Source: Nocardia altamirensis NBRC 108246 (GTDB lineage: Bacteria; Actinomycetota; Actinomycetes; Mycobacteriales; Mycobacteriaceae). From it: DNA of 64,000 bases. Location: the NCBI RefSeq assembly GCF_001612685.1, contig NZ_BDAY01000056.1:1-64000 (forward strand), given 5' to 3'. Positions within the stretch are counted from its first letter, which is position 1, and every line of letters starts with the position of its first letter. The translations under genes were made by a program, and so were the position numbers. This document shows positions 1 to 9,099 of this stretch, piece after piece. Under the pieces are notes generated by a model, which saw nothing but the letters and a program-made list of their open reading frames with translations, did not search any database and was not told where the DNA came from.

Positions 1-731
1 GCAGGTGCTGCAGGCGGGGCGGCGATCGGGGCGGCGGCCGGAGCCGCCTGCGGGACGCTGCCGCGGTACTGACCCGCCAGGTGCCACAGTCCGGTGAAGT
101 TGTTGAACGGTCCGCCGACGATCTGGCTTGTCCACTCGATCACGAAATTGCCTGCGCCGTCGATGGTTCCGTGCAGCGGGCTGGTCTTGCCAGGCAGTCC
201 GCCGCCCGGCTTCGGCGAGCCCTGATTGAACACCTGGTTGTTCCAGGTGACGCCGAGGCTGCTGAGGTCGCCGGAGACCTGCCCGCCGTCGGAGAACAGC
301 TGCGGCACGCCGGTGCCGCTACCAGTCTGCGGGTCAGTGGGGTTGGTCGCGGTGGCGAAGTCGACGCCGTAGAAGCGCACCGGGGTGGTGACCCGACCCG
401 ACTGGGCGTTGCCCGCGCCGTCGAACGCCGCGGCGGGCTGCGGCTGATAACCGCCGCTGACCAGACCGCCGTCGCTGCCTGCGGACAGCGGGGTGACCGT
501 CTGGTCGCTGCACTGCGAATCGCTGTTGGCCAGGTAGGGACCGCCCGCATCACCGGTCGGCAGAATCATCCGGAAGAAGCTGCCGGTCACCGCGCCGCCG
601 GAGCAGACGCCGGGCGCGAGGGCGAACAGCCCGTTCAGCGGCGCGGGTTCCGCGTGCGCGAACGGGGCAGCGAGCATCGAAAGGCCGAGGGCGGCGACCG
701 CGGCGGTGAGCCGATAAGAATTCCGTCCCAT
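1..731 (-). CDS. Secreted hypothetical protein (3' end outside window)
   Basis: The reading frame starts at ATG 731 and stays open to base 1, so at least 243 residues are seen and the stop lies outside. AAGGA sits about 8 bases before the ATG. Residues 1-27 form a Sec signal peptide: an Arg-containing n-region, an Ala/Leu core and an A-H-A cleavage site. The mature part is small-residue rich, with Cys near residues 45 and 65, and ends in an Ala/Pro-rich tail (from about residue 228) that runs off the window. It looks like an exported envelope or extracellular protein of the kind common in Nocardia and mycobacteria. I do not recognise a family and assign no function. It is transcribed divergently from icmF. 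Confidence 0.8.
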   Translation of the reverse strand, partial: MGRNSYRLTAAVAALGLSMLAAPFAHAEPAPLNGLFALAPGVCSGGAVTGSFFRMILPTGDAGGPYLANSDSQCSDQTVTPLSAGSDGGLVSGGYQPQPAAAFDGAGNAQSGRVTTPVRFYGVDFATATNPTDPQTGSGTGVPQLFSDGGQVSGDLSSLGVTWNNQVFNQGSPKPGGGLPGKTSPLHGTIDGAGNFVIEWTSQIVGGPFNNFTGLWHLAGQYRGSVPQAAPAAAPIAAPPAAP

Positions 732-974
732 TGATTCGTCCTTAGGTGAATTCGGCAGTGGATTTCGCGCCTACGAGCGGAAAGCAGGGCATCGCGTCCC
801 ATCGGAACTCGAGCCGGGACCCACTGTCGCTATTTGCGGTCACCTCGAGCAGAACTCGCGCCGCAAATTTTTCGGAATTGACCGGGCGTTTCGACCTGGC
901 GCTGTGACGGGTATCACCGTACGATTAGTTTGACGTCCTACTATCTGGCGTCGAGGAATCGCCGGAGGAATCCC
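732..974. promoter_or_regulatory. Divergent intergenic region, secreted protein / icmF
   Basis: This 243-base gap separates two divergent starts and must hold both promoters. The stretch at 840-935 is noticeably more A/T-rich than the flanking genes. I see no clear palindrome, riboswitch or terminator. A cobalamin riboswitch would have been plausible before a B12 enzyme, but the conserved B12-box pattern is not visible. Confidence 0.4.
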
Positions 975-3900
975 GTGGCCGAGAGCAGCGCACTGCACAC
1001 GCCGACCAATCCCGTTCGCTTCGTCACCTCCGCCGCCCTATTCGACGGACACGACGCGGCGATCAACATCATGCGACGCATCCTGCAGGCGCAGGGCGCC
1101 GAGGTGATCCATCTCGGCCACAATCGCGCGGTGAGCGAGGTGGTCGACGCGGTGCTCACCGAGGACGCGCAAGGCGTCGCGGTGAGTTCCTACCAGGGTG
1201 GGCATGTCGAATATTTCGAATATCTCGCCGACGCGCTGAAAAAGGCTGGGGCCGACCATGTTCGGATATTCGGCGGTGGCGGCGGCGTCATCGTCGCCGA
1301 GGAGATCGCGCGGCTCGCCGCCGCCGGGGTGACCATCTTCTCGCCCGAGGACGGACAGCGACTCGGCTTGCCGGGCATGATCAATCAGCTGATTCGCGCC
1401 TGCGACGTGAACCTGGCCGCCGAGCCACCAGCGCTGGACGCGGTGCTCGCCGGTGAACGTGCCGCGCTGGCCCGCGCGATCACCTGCCTGCAGCAAGACG
1501 CCATGTCCGAGAGCGATCGGCAGTCGCTGGCACAGGCCGCGGCCGCGCGCACCGTTCCGGTGCTCGGCATCACCGGCACCGGTGGCTCCGGAAAGTCCTC
1601 GCTCACCGACGAATTGGTGCGCAGGCTGCGGTCCGACCAGCAGGACAAGCTGCGGGTCGCGATCCTCGCGGTCGATCCGACCCGGCGGCGTGGCGGCGGC
1701 GCGCTGCTCGGCGACCGCATCCGGATGAACGCCCTCGACGGCGACCACATCTTCTTCCGTTCGCTGGCCACCCGCGGCGGACGCGAGCTGCCGAACAATA
1801 TCGAGTTGATCGTGACCGCATGCAAGGCCGCCGGTTACGACCTGGTGATCCTGGAGACGCCGGGCATCGGCCAGGGCGACGCCGCGGTGACCGAGCACGT
1901 CGATGTCGCCATGTATGTGATGACGCCCGAGTTCGGCGCGGCCTCCCAGCTGGAGAAGATCGACATGCTGGATTACGCGGATGTGGTGGCGATCAACAAG
2001 TTCGAGCGCCGCGGCGCCGCCGACGCATTGCGGGATGTGTCGCGCCAGCTGATCCGCAATCGTGAGGCCTTCGGTGCCGCGCCCGAGGACATGCCGGTAT
2101 TCGGCACCAGCGCAGCCACCTTCAACGATGACGGCGTCACCGCGCTGTACCAGCACCTGGCCGGACTGCTCGCGGACAACGGCCTGCGACTGGAGCAGGG
2201 CGCGCTGCCACGGGTCGATACCCGCGCGTCCACGCGATTCGCGCAGATCATCCCGCCCGCCCGGGTGCGCTATCTCTCCGAGATCGCTGAAACCGTGCGC
2301 GACTATCACGCGGGCACGGCCGCTCAGGTCGTTGCCGCACAACGGGTCCAGCGCCTCGACCAGGTCGCGGCCGAACTGCCGGACGACTGCGCCGTCGCCG
2401 AGCTGGCGGCGGCCGCACGCGCCGACCTGACCGCCGACAGTGCCGCGCTGCTCGCCGAGTGGCCCGTGCTCGCCGAGTCCTATCGCGGTGCGGAGCAGGT
2501 GGTGCGGGTGCGTGATCGCGAGATACGGACACCGCTGCGGCGAGAAACGCTGTCCGGCAATTCGATTTCCCGGGTGGCGCTGCCCCGCTTCACCGACCAC
2601 GGTGAGCTGCTTCGCTTCCTGCGCTCGGAAAATCTGCCTGGCCGCTTTCCATTCACCGCGGGTGTGTTCCCGTTCAAACGGGACAACGAAGACCCGGCTC
2701 GGATGTTCGCGGGCGAGGGCGACCCGTTCCGCACCAACCGCCGCTTCAAGGTGCTCAGCGAGTATGCGGACGCGAAAAGGCTTTCCACCGCGTTCGATTC
2801 GGTGACGCTCTACGGCCACGATCCCGCCGAACGCCCCGATATCTACGGCAAGGTCGGCACATCCGGCGTCTCGATCGCGTCGGTGGACGATATGCGGGCG
2901 CTCTACGACGGCTTCGACCTCACCGCGCCGACGACCTCGGTGTCGATGACCATCAACGGGCCGGCCCCCACCATCCTGGCGTACTTCCTCAATACCGCGA
3001 TCGATCAAGCGCTGCACCGCTTCTCGGAGTCGGCAGGACGCGCGCCGACCGAAGACGAGGCCGCGGACATCAGGGCGAAGACCCTGGCCAACGTCCGCGG
3101 CACCGTGCAAGCCGACATCCTCAAGGAGGATCAGGGCCAGAACACCTGCATCTTCTCCACCGAGTTCAGCCTGCGCATGATGGCCGACATCCAGGAATGG
3201 TTCGTGCGCAACGGCGTTCGCAACTTCTACTCGGTCTCGATCTCCGGCTATCACATCGCGGAGGCCGGTGCGAACCCGATCAGCCAGCTGGCCTTCACCC
3301 TGGCCAACGGATTCACCTACGTGGAGGCGTATCTCGCGCGTGGCATGCGGATCGACGACTTCGCCCCGAACCTGTCGTTCTTCTTCTCCAACGGCATGGA
3401 TCCCGAGTACTCGGTGATCGGCCGGGTCGCCCGGCGCATCTGGGCGGTCGCCATGCGAGATCGCTACGGCGCCAACGACCGTTCGCAGAAGCTGAAGTAC
3501 CACATCCAGACCTCGGGCCGCTCGTTGCACGCACAGGAGATGAGCTTCAACGACATTCGCACCACCCTGCAGGCGCTCATCGCGATCTACGACAACTGCA
3601 ACAGCCTGCACACCAACGCCTACGACGAGGCGGTGACCACACCTACCGAGGAATCGGTGCGCCGCGCACTCGCCATCCAGCTCATCATCAACCGCGAGTG
3701 GGGCGTGGCGATGAACGAGAATCCGCTGCAGGGCAGCTTTCTCATCGACGAACTCACCGATCTGGTCGAGCAGGCGGTGCTGGCCGAGTTCGACCGGATC
3801 AGCGAACGCGGCGGTGTCCTCGGCGCGATGGAGACCGGATATCAGCGCGGCAAGATCCAGGACGAGTCGATGCGCTACGAGCACCGCAAGCACGACGGCT

Positions 3901-4193
3901 CGCTGCCGATCATCGGCGTCAACACGTTCCGCAATCCGCACGGCGAGCCGCACCACGAGATCGAATTGGCCCGCGGCACCGAGGACGAGAAACAGTCCCA
4001 ACTGCGGCGGGTCCGCGAATTCCAGCACAGGCACCGCGACGAGGCGCACGCCGCCCTCGCCAGGCTCGAAGCGGTGTCCCGCACCGACGACAACATCTTC
4101 GAGGTGCTGATGGATGCCGCACGTGTCTGCACCCTGCAGCAGGTCACCGACACCTTCTTCACTGTCGGGGGTCAATATCGCCGCAACGTCTGA
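975..4193 (+). CDS. icmF: Fused isobutyryl-CoA mutase (IcmF)
   Basis: Adenosylcobalamin-dependent enzyme interconverting isobutyryl-CoA and n-butyryl-CoA, with its chaperone GTPase fused in. Order: B12-binding domain (residues 1-140) with the DGHD base-ligand motif (His26), MeaB-like G-protein domain with P-loop GTGGSGKSS near 200, linker, then the methylmalonyl-CoA-mutase-type TIM barrel from about 540 to the end. About 1072 residues is the usual IcmF length. I choose GTG 975 because GGAGG at 964-968 is ideally spaced; a TTG at 930 would add 15 residues that do not look like the family N-terminus. The substrate can come from valine breakdown by the BCKDH genes at 18.3-21.9 kb. A long open frame on the opposite strand is a shadow. 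Confidence 0.95.
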   Translation: MAESSALHTPTNPVRFVTSAALFDGHDAAINIMRRILQAQGAEVIHLGHNRAVSEVVDAVLTEDAQGVAVSSYQGGHVEYFEYLADALKKAGADHVRIFGGGGGVIVAEEIARLAAAGVTIFSPEDGQRLGLPGMINQLIRACDVNLAAEPPALDAVLAGERAALARAITCLQQDAMSESDRQSLAQAAAARTVPVLGITGTGGSGKSSLTDELVRRLRSDQQDKLRVAILAVDPTRRRGGGALLGDRIRMNALDGDHIFFRSLATRGGRELPNNIELIVTACKAAGYDLVILETPGIGQGDAAVTEHVDVAMYVMTPEFGAASQLEKIDMLDYADVVAINKFERRGAADALRDVSRQLIRNREAFGAAPEDMPVFGTSAATFNDDGVTALYQHLAGLLADNGLRLEQGALPRVDTRASTRFAQIIPPARVRYLSEIAETVRDYHAGTAAQVVAAQRVQRLDQVAAELPDDCAVAELAAAARADLTADSAALLAEWPVLAESYRGAEQVVRVRDREIRTPLRRETLSGNSISRVALPRFTDHGELLRFLRSENLPGRFPFTAGVFPFKRDNEDPARMFAGEGDPFRTNRRFKVLSEYADAKRLSTAFDSVTLYGHDPAERPDIYGKVGTSGVSIASVDDMRALYDGFDLTAPTTSVSMTINGPAPTILAYFLNTAIDQALHRFSESAGRAPTEDEAADIRAKTLANVRGTVQADILKEDQGQNTCIFSTEFSLRMMADIQEWFVRNGVRNFYSVSISGYHIAEAGANPISQLAFTLANGFTYVEAYLARGMRIDDFAPNLSFFFSNGMDPEYSVIGRVARRIWAVAMRDRYGANDRSQKLKYHIQTSGRSLHAQEMSFNDIRTTLQALIAIYDNCNSLHTNAYDEAVTTPTEESVRRALAIQLIINREWGVAMNENPLQGSFLIDELTDLVEQAVLAEFDRISERGGVLGAMETGYQRGKIQDESMRYEHRKHDGSLPIIGVNTFRNPHGEPHHEIELARGTEDEKQSQLRRVREFQHRHRDEAHAALARLEAVSRTDDNIFEVLMDAARVCTLQQVTDTFFTVGGQYRRNV

Positions 4194-4246
4194 CCCCCCG
4201 TGTGACAATCGCCGGATCTAATCCCTCGACGTAGGTTGGCGAAGCC

Positions 4247-5329
4247 ATGGATCTCGCGGGCACCCGGATCATCGATGCGCACATCCACCAGTGGGATCCC
4301 TTCGCCACGCCGCGGATTTTCAGCGGGACGGCCAAACTGTTCCGGTTGCTGCCCGTTCCGGTCGGCGCCGCGGCCTGGCTCGCGCCACGGTGCGACCGGG
4401 AATTCAGCGGCGATCCAGGGGTCTTCCTTTCGCCGTATCTGCCTGCCGACTATCGGTCCGACGCGGGCGACCTGCCGGTCGATGGGATCGTGCACATCGA
4501 AGTCGGCTGGGCAGGCAAGGGCCCGAACGACAAAGCGGGCGAGACCAGGTGGGTGGCGAGCCTGCCGTTCGGCGTCGACACGCCAAGACTTGCCGCGATC
4601 ATCGGCGGCGGCGATCCGGCGGCCGCCGGTTTCCCCGACCTGCTCGACGCCCATCGCTCGGCTTCGCCGCTGGTGCGCGGGATCCGGACCATGGCCGCGC
4701 ACCATCCCGACCCCGGCGTCCGTTCCTTCGCCAAGGCCGAAAACCACCTCGGCAGCCCGGCATTCCTAGACGGGTTCGCGCAGCTCGCCGAGCACGAGCT
4801 GAGCTTCGAGGCGTGGGTGTACTCGCACCAGCTGCCCGCGGTCGCCGAGCTCGCGAAGCGCTACCCGCAGGTGCCCATCGTGCTCAACCATCTCGGCACG
4901 CCCGCAGGGATTTTCGGCGCGGTCGGCAAGCACACCGGCACGAACCCGAGTCTGCGCCGCGAGTTGTTCGTGCGCTGGCGCGACGATCTCGCGGCACTCG
5001 CCACGCACCCCTCGGTGGTCGCGAAGGTCAGTGGTCTGACGATGCCGATTCTCGGTCACCCGGTGCCGCCGCGCGGCGCGCCGACTCCGGTGCCGGTGCT
5101 GCTCGACCGCATCGGGCCGATGCTCGAGCACGCGATGGACGTCTTCGGCGCCGACCGGCTGCTGTGGGGTTCGAATTATCCGGTGGACCGGCCGATTACG
5201 AGCATCGCCAACAGCGTCGAGGCCGTTGCCGCTGCGGTCACCGGCCACGGTGGCGGGCCTGCGGAGTTGGCACGGATCTTCCGGGACAACGCCCGGCGGG
5301 TGTATCGAATCGACGACGAGAACGCCTGA
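4247..5329 (+). CDS. Amidohydrolase-family metal-dependent hydrolase
   Basis: A 360-residue TIM-barrel protein of the amidohydrolase_2 type (2-pyrone-4,6-dicarboxylate lactonase / ACMSD-like). The N-terminal metal motif H-I-H is at residues 12-14, followed by Trp. A central LNHLGTP segment near residue 210 and a late LLWGSNYPVDRP segment near 305 match the metal-binding His and conserved Asp strands of the family. The ATG follows icmF by 53 bases in the same direction, so co-transcription is possible. The next gene is a flavin monooxygenase, and a hydrolase that opens lactones or esters formed by such an enzyme is plausible. The substrate is inferred, not shown. Confidence 0.8.
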   Translation: MDLAGTRIIDAHIHQWDPFATPRIFSGTAKLFRLLPVPVGAAAWLAPRCDREFSGDPGVFLSPYLPADYRSDAGDLPVDGIVHIEVGWAGKGPNDKAGETRWVASLPFGVDTPRLAAIIGGGDPAAAGFPDLLDAHRSASPLVRGIRTMAAHHPDPGVRSFAKAENHLGSPAFLDGFAQLAEHELSFEAWVYSHQLPAVAELAKRYPQVPIVLNHLGTPAGIFGAVGKHTGTNPSLRRELFVRWRDDLAALATHPSVVAKVSGLTMPILGHPVPPRGAPTPVPVLLDRIGPMLEHAMDVFGADRLLWGSNYPVDRPITSIANSVEAVAAAVTGHGGGPAELARIFRDNARRVYRIDDENA

Positions 5330-5484
5330 TCTCGCACCACCGAATGCTCGCTGTGTACCGCCCGGTATCCGTACCGTGGAGGGCAGGGCCGACGAGAATC
5401 GCCCTCGTCGAGGACGCGGCCCGGACAGCACGGGCAGTGGCGCGCGCACATCGCCCGTGGGGTGGGAAACACAGGAGGTGGCGC

Positions 5485-6981
5485 ATGAACGGTAACGGGA
5501 TTGATCACGAGGTGGTCATCATCGGGGCGGGGTTCTCCGGAATCGGTGCCGCGATCAAATTGCAGGAGGCGGGATTCGACGATTTCCTCCTCATCGACGA
5601 CGCCGACGGAGTCGGCGGGACGTGGCATTGGAATACCTATCCCGGTATCGCCGTTGACATTCCGTCGTTCAGCTATCAGTACTCCTTCGAGCAACGCGCA
5701 GGCTGGTCCCGTACCTACGCGCGGGGTAGCGAATTGAAGGCTTACGCCGAATCGTGCGTGGACAAATACGGTCTGCGACCGCGAATCCGGTTCCGCACCA
5801 CCATCGTCGACGCCGAGTTCGATGCGGACGGCTGCCGCTGGCTGCTGCGCACCCAGGACGGCGACGAACTGACGGCCCGATTCGTCATCGGCGCCACCGG
5901 CGTGCTCACCCGCCCCAAACTGCCCGAGATCCCCGGCGTCGACGAGTTCGCCGGCCGCACCATGCACACCTCGCGCTGGGATCACACCCAGGACCTGCGC
6001 GGCAAGCGGGTCGCGATCATCGGCACCGGAGCCTCTGCGGTGCAGGTGATTCCGGAGACCGCGCCGCAGGTCGAGCAGCTCGTCGTCTTCCAGCGCACCC
6101 CGATCTGGTGCCTGCCACGCTGGGATATGCCGCTGCCCAAGGCATTGCAGTGGGCGCTGCGGGTGCCCGGCGTGAAGTCGGTGACCCGGTTGATCAGCCA
6201 GACCTACGTCGAGATCACCTTTCCTATCGCCGCGCACTACCACCGGCAATTGCCCATGGCTTCGGCGCTCGGCGAGCGGCTCGGCCGCGCCCACCTGCGT
6301 AACCAGGTGCACGATCCGGCGATCCGCGAAAAGCTCACGCCCCGTTATGCGTTGGGCTGCAAACGGCCCGGGTTCTCGAACGACTACCTGGCCACCTACA
6401 ACCGCGACAACGTGGTGCTGGAGACCGACCCGATCGAGGCCGTCACACCGACCGGCGTGCGCACCGCCACCGGCACGGAATACCCGGTCGACGTCCTGAT
6501 CCTGGCGACCGGCTTCAAGGTGATGGAGTCCGGCAACATGCCGACCTTCCAGCTGCGCGGCCTCGGCGGCCTCGATCTGGAGAAGTGGTGGGACGAGAAC
6601 CGACTGCAGGCATACCAAGGTGTGAGCGTGCCCGGCTTCCCGAACTTCTTCGCCGTCGTCGGCCCGTACGGCTACAACGGCGCGTCCTACTTCACCCTGA
6701 TCGAGAACCAGACCAGGCACATCCTGCGCTGCCTGCGCCATGCGCGCGCGGGCAAGTCGACGGTCGTCGAGGTGACCCACGAGGCGAACGAGCGGTACTT
6801 CCAAGAGGTGCTCGCCCGCCGCGGCGGCCAGGTGTTCTGGCAGGACAGCTGCGCGTTGTCCAACAGCTACTACTTCGACAAGCACGGCGACGTCCCGCTG
6901 CGGCCGTCGACCACGGTCGAGGCAGCCTGGCGCAGTGGGCATTTCGACCTGTCCGACTACCGGTTCGCCACCTCGGCGTAA
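5485..6981 (+). CDS. FAD/NADPH monooxygenase, Baeyer-Villiger type
   Basis: A 498-residue class B flavoprotein monooxygenase. The FAD Rossmann motif GAGFSG is at residues 14-19, the Baeyer-Villiger fingerprint F-A-G-R-T-M-H-T-S-R-W-D at about 155-166, and a second nucleotide motif GTGASA near 180. The ATG at 5485 follows a strong AGGAGG (5473-5478); upstream in-frame codons belong to a shadow of the previous gene. Such enzymes insert oxygen next to ketones or oxidise soft heteroatoms using NADPH and O2. It is a paralogue of the protein at 40264-41841, sharing layout and motifs. The fingerprint supports ketone oxygenation, but the natural substrate is unknown. Confidence 0.9.
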   Translation: MNGNGIDHEVVIIGAGFSGIGAAIKLQEAGFDDFLLIDDADGVGGTWHWNTYPGIAVDIPSFSYQYSFEQRAGWSRTYARGSELKAYAESCVDKYGLRPRIRFRTTIVDAEFDADGCRWLLRTQDGDELTARFVIGATGVLTRPKLPEIPGVDEFAGRTMHTSRWDHTQDLRGKRVAIIGTGASAVQVIPETAPQVEQLVVFQRTPIWCLPRWDMPLPKALQWALRVPGVKSVTRLISQTYVEITFPIAAHYHRQLPMASALGERLGRAHLRNQVHDPAIREKLTPRYALGCKRPGFSNDYLATYNRDNVVLETDPIEAVTPTGVRTATGTEYPVDVLILATGFKVMESGNMPTFQLRGLGGLDLEKWWDENRLQAYQGVSVPGFPNFFAVVGPYGYNGASYFTLIENQTRHILRCLRHARAGKSTVVEVTHEANERYFQEVLARRGGQVFWQDSCALSNSYYFDKHGDVPLRPSTTVEAAWRSGHFDLSDYRFATSA

Positions 6982-7022
6982 CCGGGCGGAGGGTGTCGGT
7001 CGGCGCCGCTACGCTCTGGCGC

Positions 7023-7430
7023 ATGAAAGCAATCGGCACCTTCTCCGTCGCCTCGTTCGTCCCGACCGAGGTGGCGCAGGACCCGCCCGTCACCACCGCG
7101 CTCCCGGTCGGCCTCGCCACCATCGAAAAACACTTCGACGGCGAGGTCACCGGGCGCTCGGCGACCCTGTTCACCTCGGCGTTCGACCTGGCTACCGGTG
7201 TGGGGACGTATGTCGCGATGGAGTCGTTCGAGGGTGCGCTGAACGGCAGCGAAGGCACCTTCAACTTCGCGCATTCGGCGACCACGGGGGGCACCGATCG
7301 CTCGAACGAGTTCTTTCTCATCGTCCCGGGCAGCGGCACCGGAGCCCTGGCCGGGATCACCGGAACCGGTGGTCTCAGCGTGGATGCCGACGGCGGACAC
7401 CACATCTGGTTCGACTACGAGCTCGGCTGA
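7023..7430 (+). CDS. DUF3224 domain protein
   Basis: A 135-residue protein resembling the DUF3224 family, small all-beta proteins common in actinomycetes. Visible family features are the F-x-G-x-x-x-G-R-S run near residue 39, A-M-E-S-F-x-G near 66, and a C-terminal A-G-I-x-G-x-G-G segment followed by G-G-H-x-I-W-F-D-Y. It has no signal peptide or membrane segment. ATG 7023 follows the monooxygenase by 41 bases, so read-through is likely. It converges on the metal-receptor gene, whose stop begins one base after this gene ends. The function is not known. Confidence 0.8.
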   Translation: MKAIGTFSVASFVPTEVAQDPPVTTALPVGLATIEKHFDGEVTGRSATLFTSAFDLATGVGTYVAMESFEGALNGSEGTFNFAHSATTGGTDRSNEFFLIVPGSGTGALAGITGTGGLSVDADGGHHIWFDYELG

Positions 7431-7431
7431 C

Positions 7432-8232
7432 TCAGGGGCAGTACGCCTCGGCCAGTTGGCGGGTGAGGGTGGCGCGCGCGGTGGCCAGGGAAGGCCCGTA
7501 CCAGGTGAGGCTGCGGCCCTCGACCAAGGCGACCGGGATGCCAGGGAATGCGTCGGGGCCATCGGTGCTGGTGAAAACGTAAGGCTCGTCGGGGAGCACG
7601 GCGAGATCGATGCCTGCGGTCAGCTCGTCGTCGGTGAGGTGGGGGTAGCGATCGGGGCGATCGGCGTGCACGAGATGCAGGCCGAGGCGGGCGGCGAGGT
7701 CGCCGGTGAAGGTGTTGCGGCCGACCACCATCCACGGATGGCGCCAGATCGGGATGACCGCGTTGCGCGGTGGTGTGGGTGGTGGCGCCGCCCAGGCCTT
7801 TTCGGCCTCGGTCAGCCAGTCGGGGACGGCGGTTCCGAGCGCATCGGTGCAGAGTCGAGCCAAGGCGGTGAGCGCCTCGTCGACCGTTTCGATCCTGGTC
7901 ACCCACACCGGAACTCCCGCGGTGCGCAGCCGGTCGACGTCGATGCGCCGGTTCTCCTCCATGTTGCACAGCACCAGGTCGGGAGCGAGCTCGATGATGC
8001 GGCGGGTGTCCGGGTTCTTGGTGCCGCGCACCCGCTCGACCACCAAATCGGGTGGATGCGTGCACCATTCCGTTGCGGCGAGCAGCACATCCGGGCAGGT
8101 GGCGGCCACCGCCTCGGTGAGCGAGGGCACCAGCGAGACCACGCGACGCGGCGGTGCGTCGATCGGCACCACCGCGCCGAGATCGTCACGCGGTGCAGCC
8201 GCGCCGGCGCGCTGCTCGGCGGATCGGTTCAT
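7432..8232 (-). CDS. BtuF-like helical-backbone metal receptor domain protein
   Basis: A 266-residue protein of the BtuF/FhuD fold (periplasmic binding protein with a helical backbone). Characteristic segments are R-R-V-V-S-L-V-P-S-L-T-E near residue 29, W-C-T-H-P-P near 56, and G-T-K-N-P-D followed by A-P-D-L-V-L-C-N. Relatives bind cobalamin or metal chelates. Unlike export-competent family members it has no signal peptide or lipobox: the N-terminus is polar and the start is fixed by a 4-base ATGA overlap with the tetR stop. It therefore looks cytoplasmic or dependent on a partner, and no ABC transporter genes are adjacent. The ligand is unknown. Confidence 0.82.
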   Translation of the reverse strand: MNRSAEQRAGAAAPRDDLGAVVPIDAPPRRVVSLVPSLTEAVAATCPDVLLAATEWCTHPPDLVVERVRGTKNPDTRRIIELAPDLVLCNMEENRRIDVDRLRTAGVPVWVTRIETVDEALTALARLCTDALGTAVPDWLTEAEKAWAAPPPTPPRNAVIPIWRHPWMVVGRNTFTGDLAARLGLHLVHADRPDRYPHLTDDELTAGIDLAVLPDEPYVFTSTDGPDAFPGIPVALVEGRSLTWYGPSLATARATLTRQLAEAYCP

Positions 8233-8756
8233 GACAGCACTCGCTCGGCGAGGATGCGCAGCTCCTCCGGCGGGACAACGGGCAGCATGTTGCTCGCACC
8301 GAGCATGAGCAGATAGAGAATCCGCGCCGTCTGGATGGCGTCGGTCTCGCCGTACCCGCTCTCCCGCAACAACTTTCGCAGGAAACCGAGCCGGACGGCG
8401 TCGATCCGCTGCTTGACCTCTGCGGCGGCCGGGTCGTCGATCGCCCACGACCGGATCGCCGTCTCCAGCCTGGCAGGCTCGTCGTCCTGCAGCACGAGAT
8501 CGAGCAGCAATTCGAGTCGGCCGCGGGCATCGAGGCCTTCGGCGGCGGTCACCTCGCGAACGTGGCGCATGGTGTGCACCTCCTCGAAGTGCTCGAGCAA
8601 GTCCGCCTTGTACCCGGAGATTCCCGCGAAGTGGTGATAGAAGGAGCCGGTGGTCAGCCCGGTCGCCGCGACCAGCCGGTCGAGGGTGAGCCCGGCCGGG
8701 CCCGTCGCACCGAGGATCGCCAGGCCGGATGCCAGCCATAAGCCCTTGCCCGCCAC
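8229..8756 (-). CDS. TetR-family transcriptional regulator
   Basis: A 175-residue DNA-binding protein. The N-terminal HTH includes L-T-L-D-R-L-V-A-A-T-G-L followed by T-T-G-S-F-Y-H-H-F (residues 23-43), the classical TetR recognition helix. The C-terminal helices form the ligand/dimer domain. It overlaps the following metal-receptor gene by 4 bases, so the two form an operon and this protein probably controls it. The N-terminus is short, beginning almost at the HTH. Confidence 0.88.
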   Translation of the reverse strand: MAGKGLWLASGLAILGATGPAGLTLDRLVAATGLTTGSFYHHFAGISGYKADLLEHFEEVHTMRHVREVTAAEGLDARGRLELLLDLVLQDDEPARLETAIRSWAIDDPAAAEVKQRIDAVRLGFLRKLLRESGYGETDAIQTARILYLLMLGASNMLPVVPPEELRILAERVLS

Positions 8757-9099
8757 ATCCGCCAGCCTAAACAGAGTTCAGGTTCTGGTTTGCAAAACCG
8801 CGCGCCCCGGCGTGGTCCGAAGTTCGGTGCAAGGGCAGTGGCCGGGCAACTCTCGGGCAGTTCCGGGGCGGAGTCGGCGCGCGCACACTAGGTGAGCATC
8901 CGGTGTCGGGATGTCCCGGTCCCTGTGCAACCGGACCTGATCCCGCCCCGAAGAGTCCGGTGGCAACCGCAAGCCCCGACGCCGGATGCTTACCAACCTC
9001 AGCAGGCCACCCGATGCGAGTGCCCCGGGGACGGATCCGCGCACAGCCGTCGCAACCGCACTAAGCCGCCCGAAACGCCGCACAGCGCCCAAACAGCAC
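8757..9099. other. Non-coding gap between SWIM gene and tetR, with large fold-back
   Basis: No convincing gene lies in these 343 bases: short open frames on the plus strand lack ribosome sites and family resemblance. The gap should hold the tetR promoter, which is read on the minus strand. Its main feature is the long inverted repeat with arms at 8891-8910 and 8975-8994, listed separately. Short GCAACCG motifs recur at 8927, 8963 and 9051. Confidence 0.5.
8891..8994 (+). ncRNA. Candidate structured RNA / long fold-back
   Basis: The arms 8891-8910 and 8975-8994 can pair over all 20 positions if transcribed on the plus strand: 18 Watson-Crick pairs plus two G-U wobbles. On the minus strand the same two positions become A-C mismatches. 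A 64-base apical part contains a smaller GGTCC/GGACC stem. I match no riboswitch class I know. Alternatives are an intergenic repeat element or chance in GC-rich DNA. No obvious plus-strand promoter or downstream plus-strand gene is seen. Confidence 0.3.

Noticed and set aside
732..974. Cobalamin riboswitch upstream of icmF
   Set aside because: Considered because IcmF needs B12, but the conserved B12-box and core helices are not visible.
1038..4208. Long open frame on the minus strand opposite icmF (over 1000 codons)
   Set aside because: High-GC codon bias leaves antisense frames open; the plus strand encodes an unmistakable IcmF, and the antisense product has no family features.
8757..9099. 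Known riboswitch (cobalamin, SAM, TPP, guanidine) at the fold-back
   Set aside because: None of the consensus cores I know fits; kept only as an unclassified structure.
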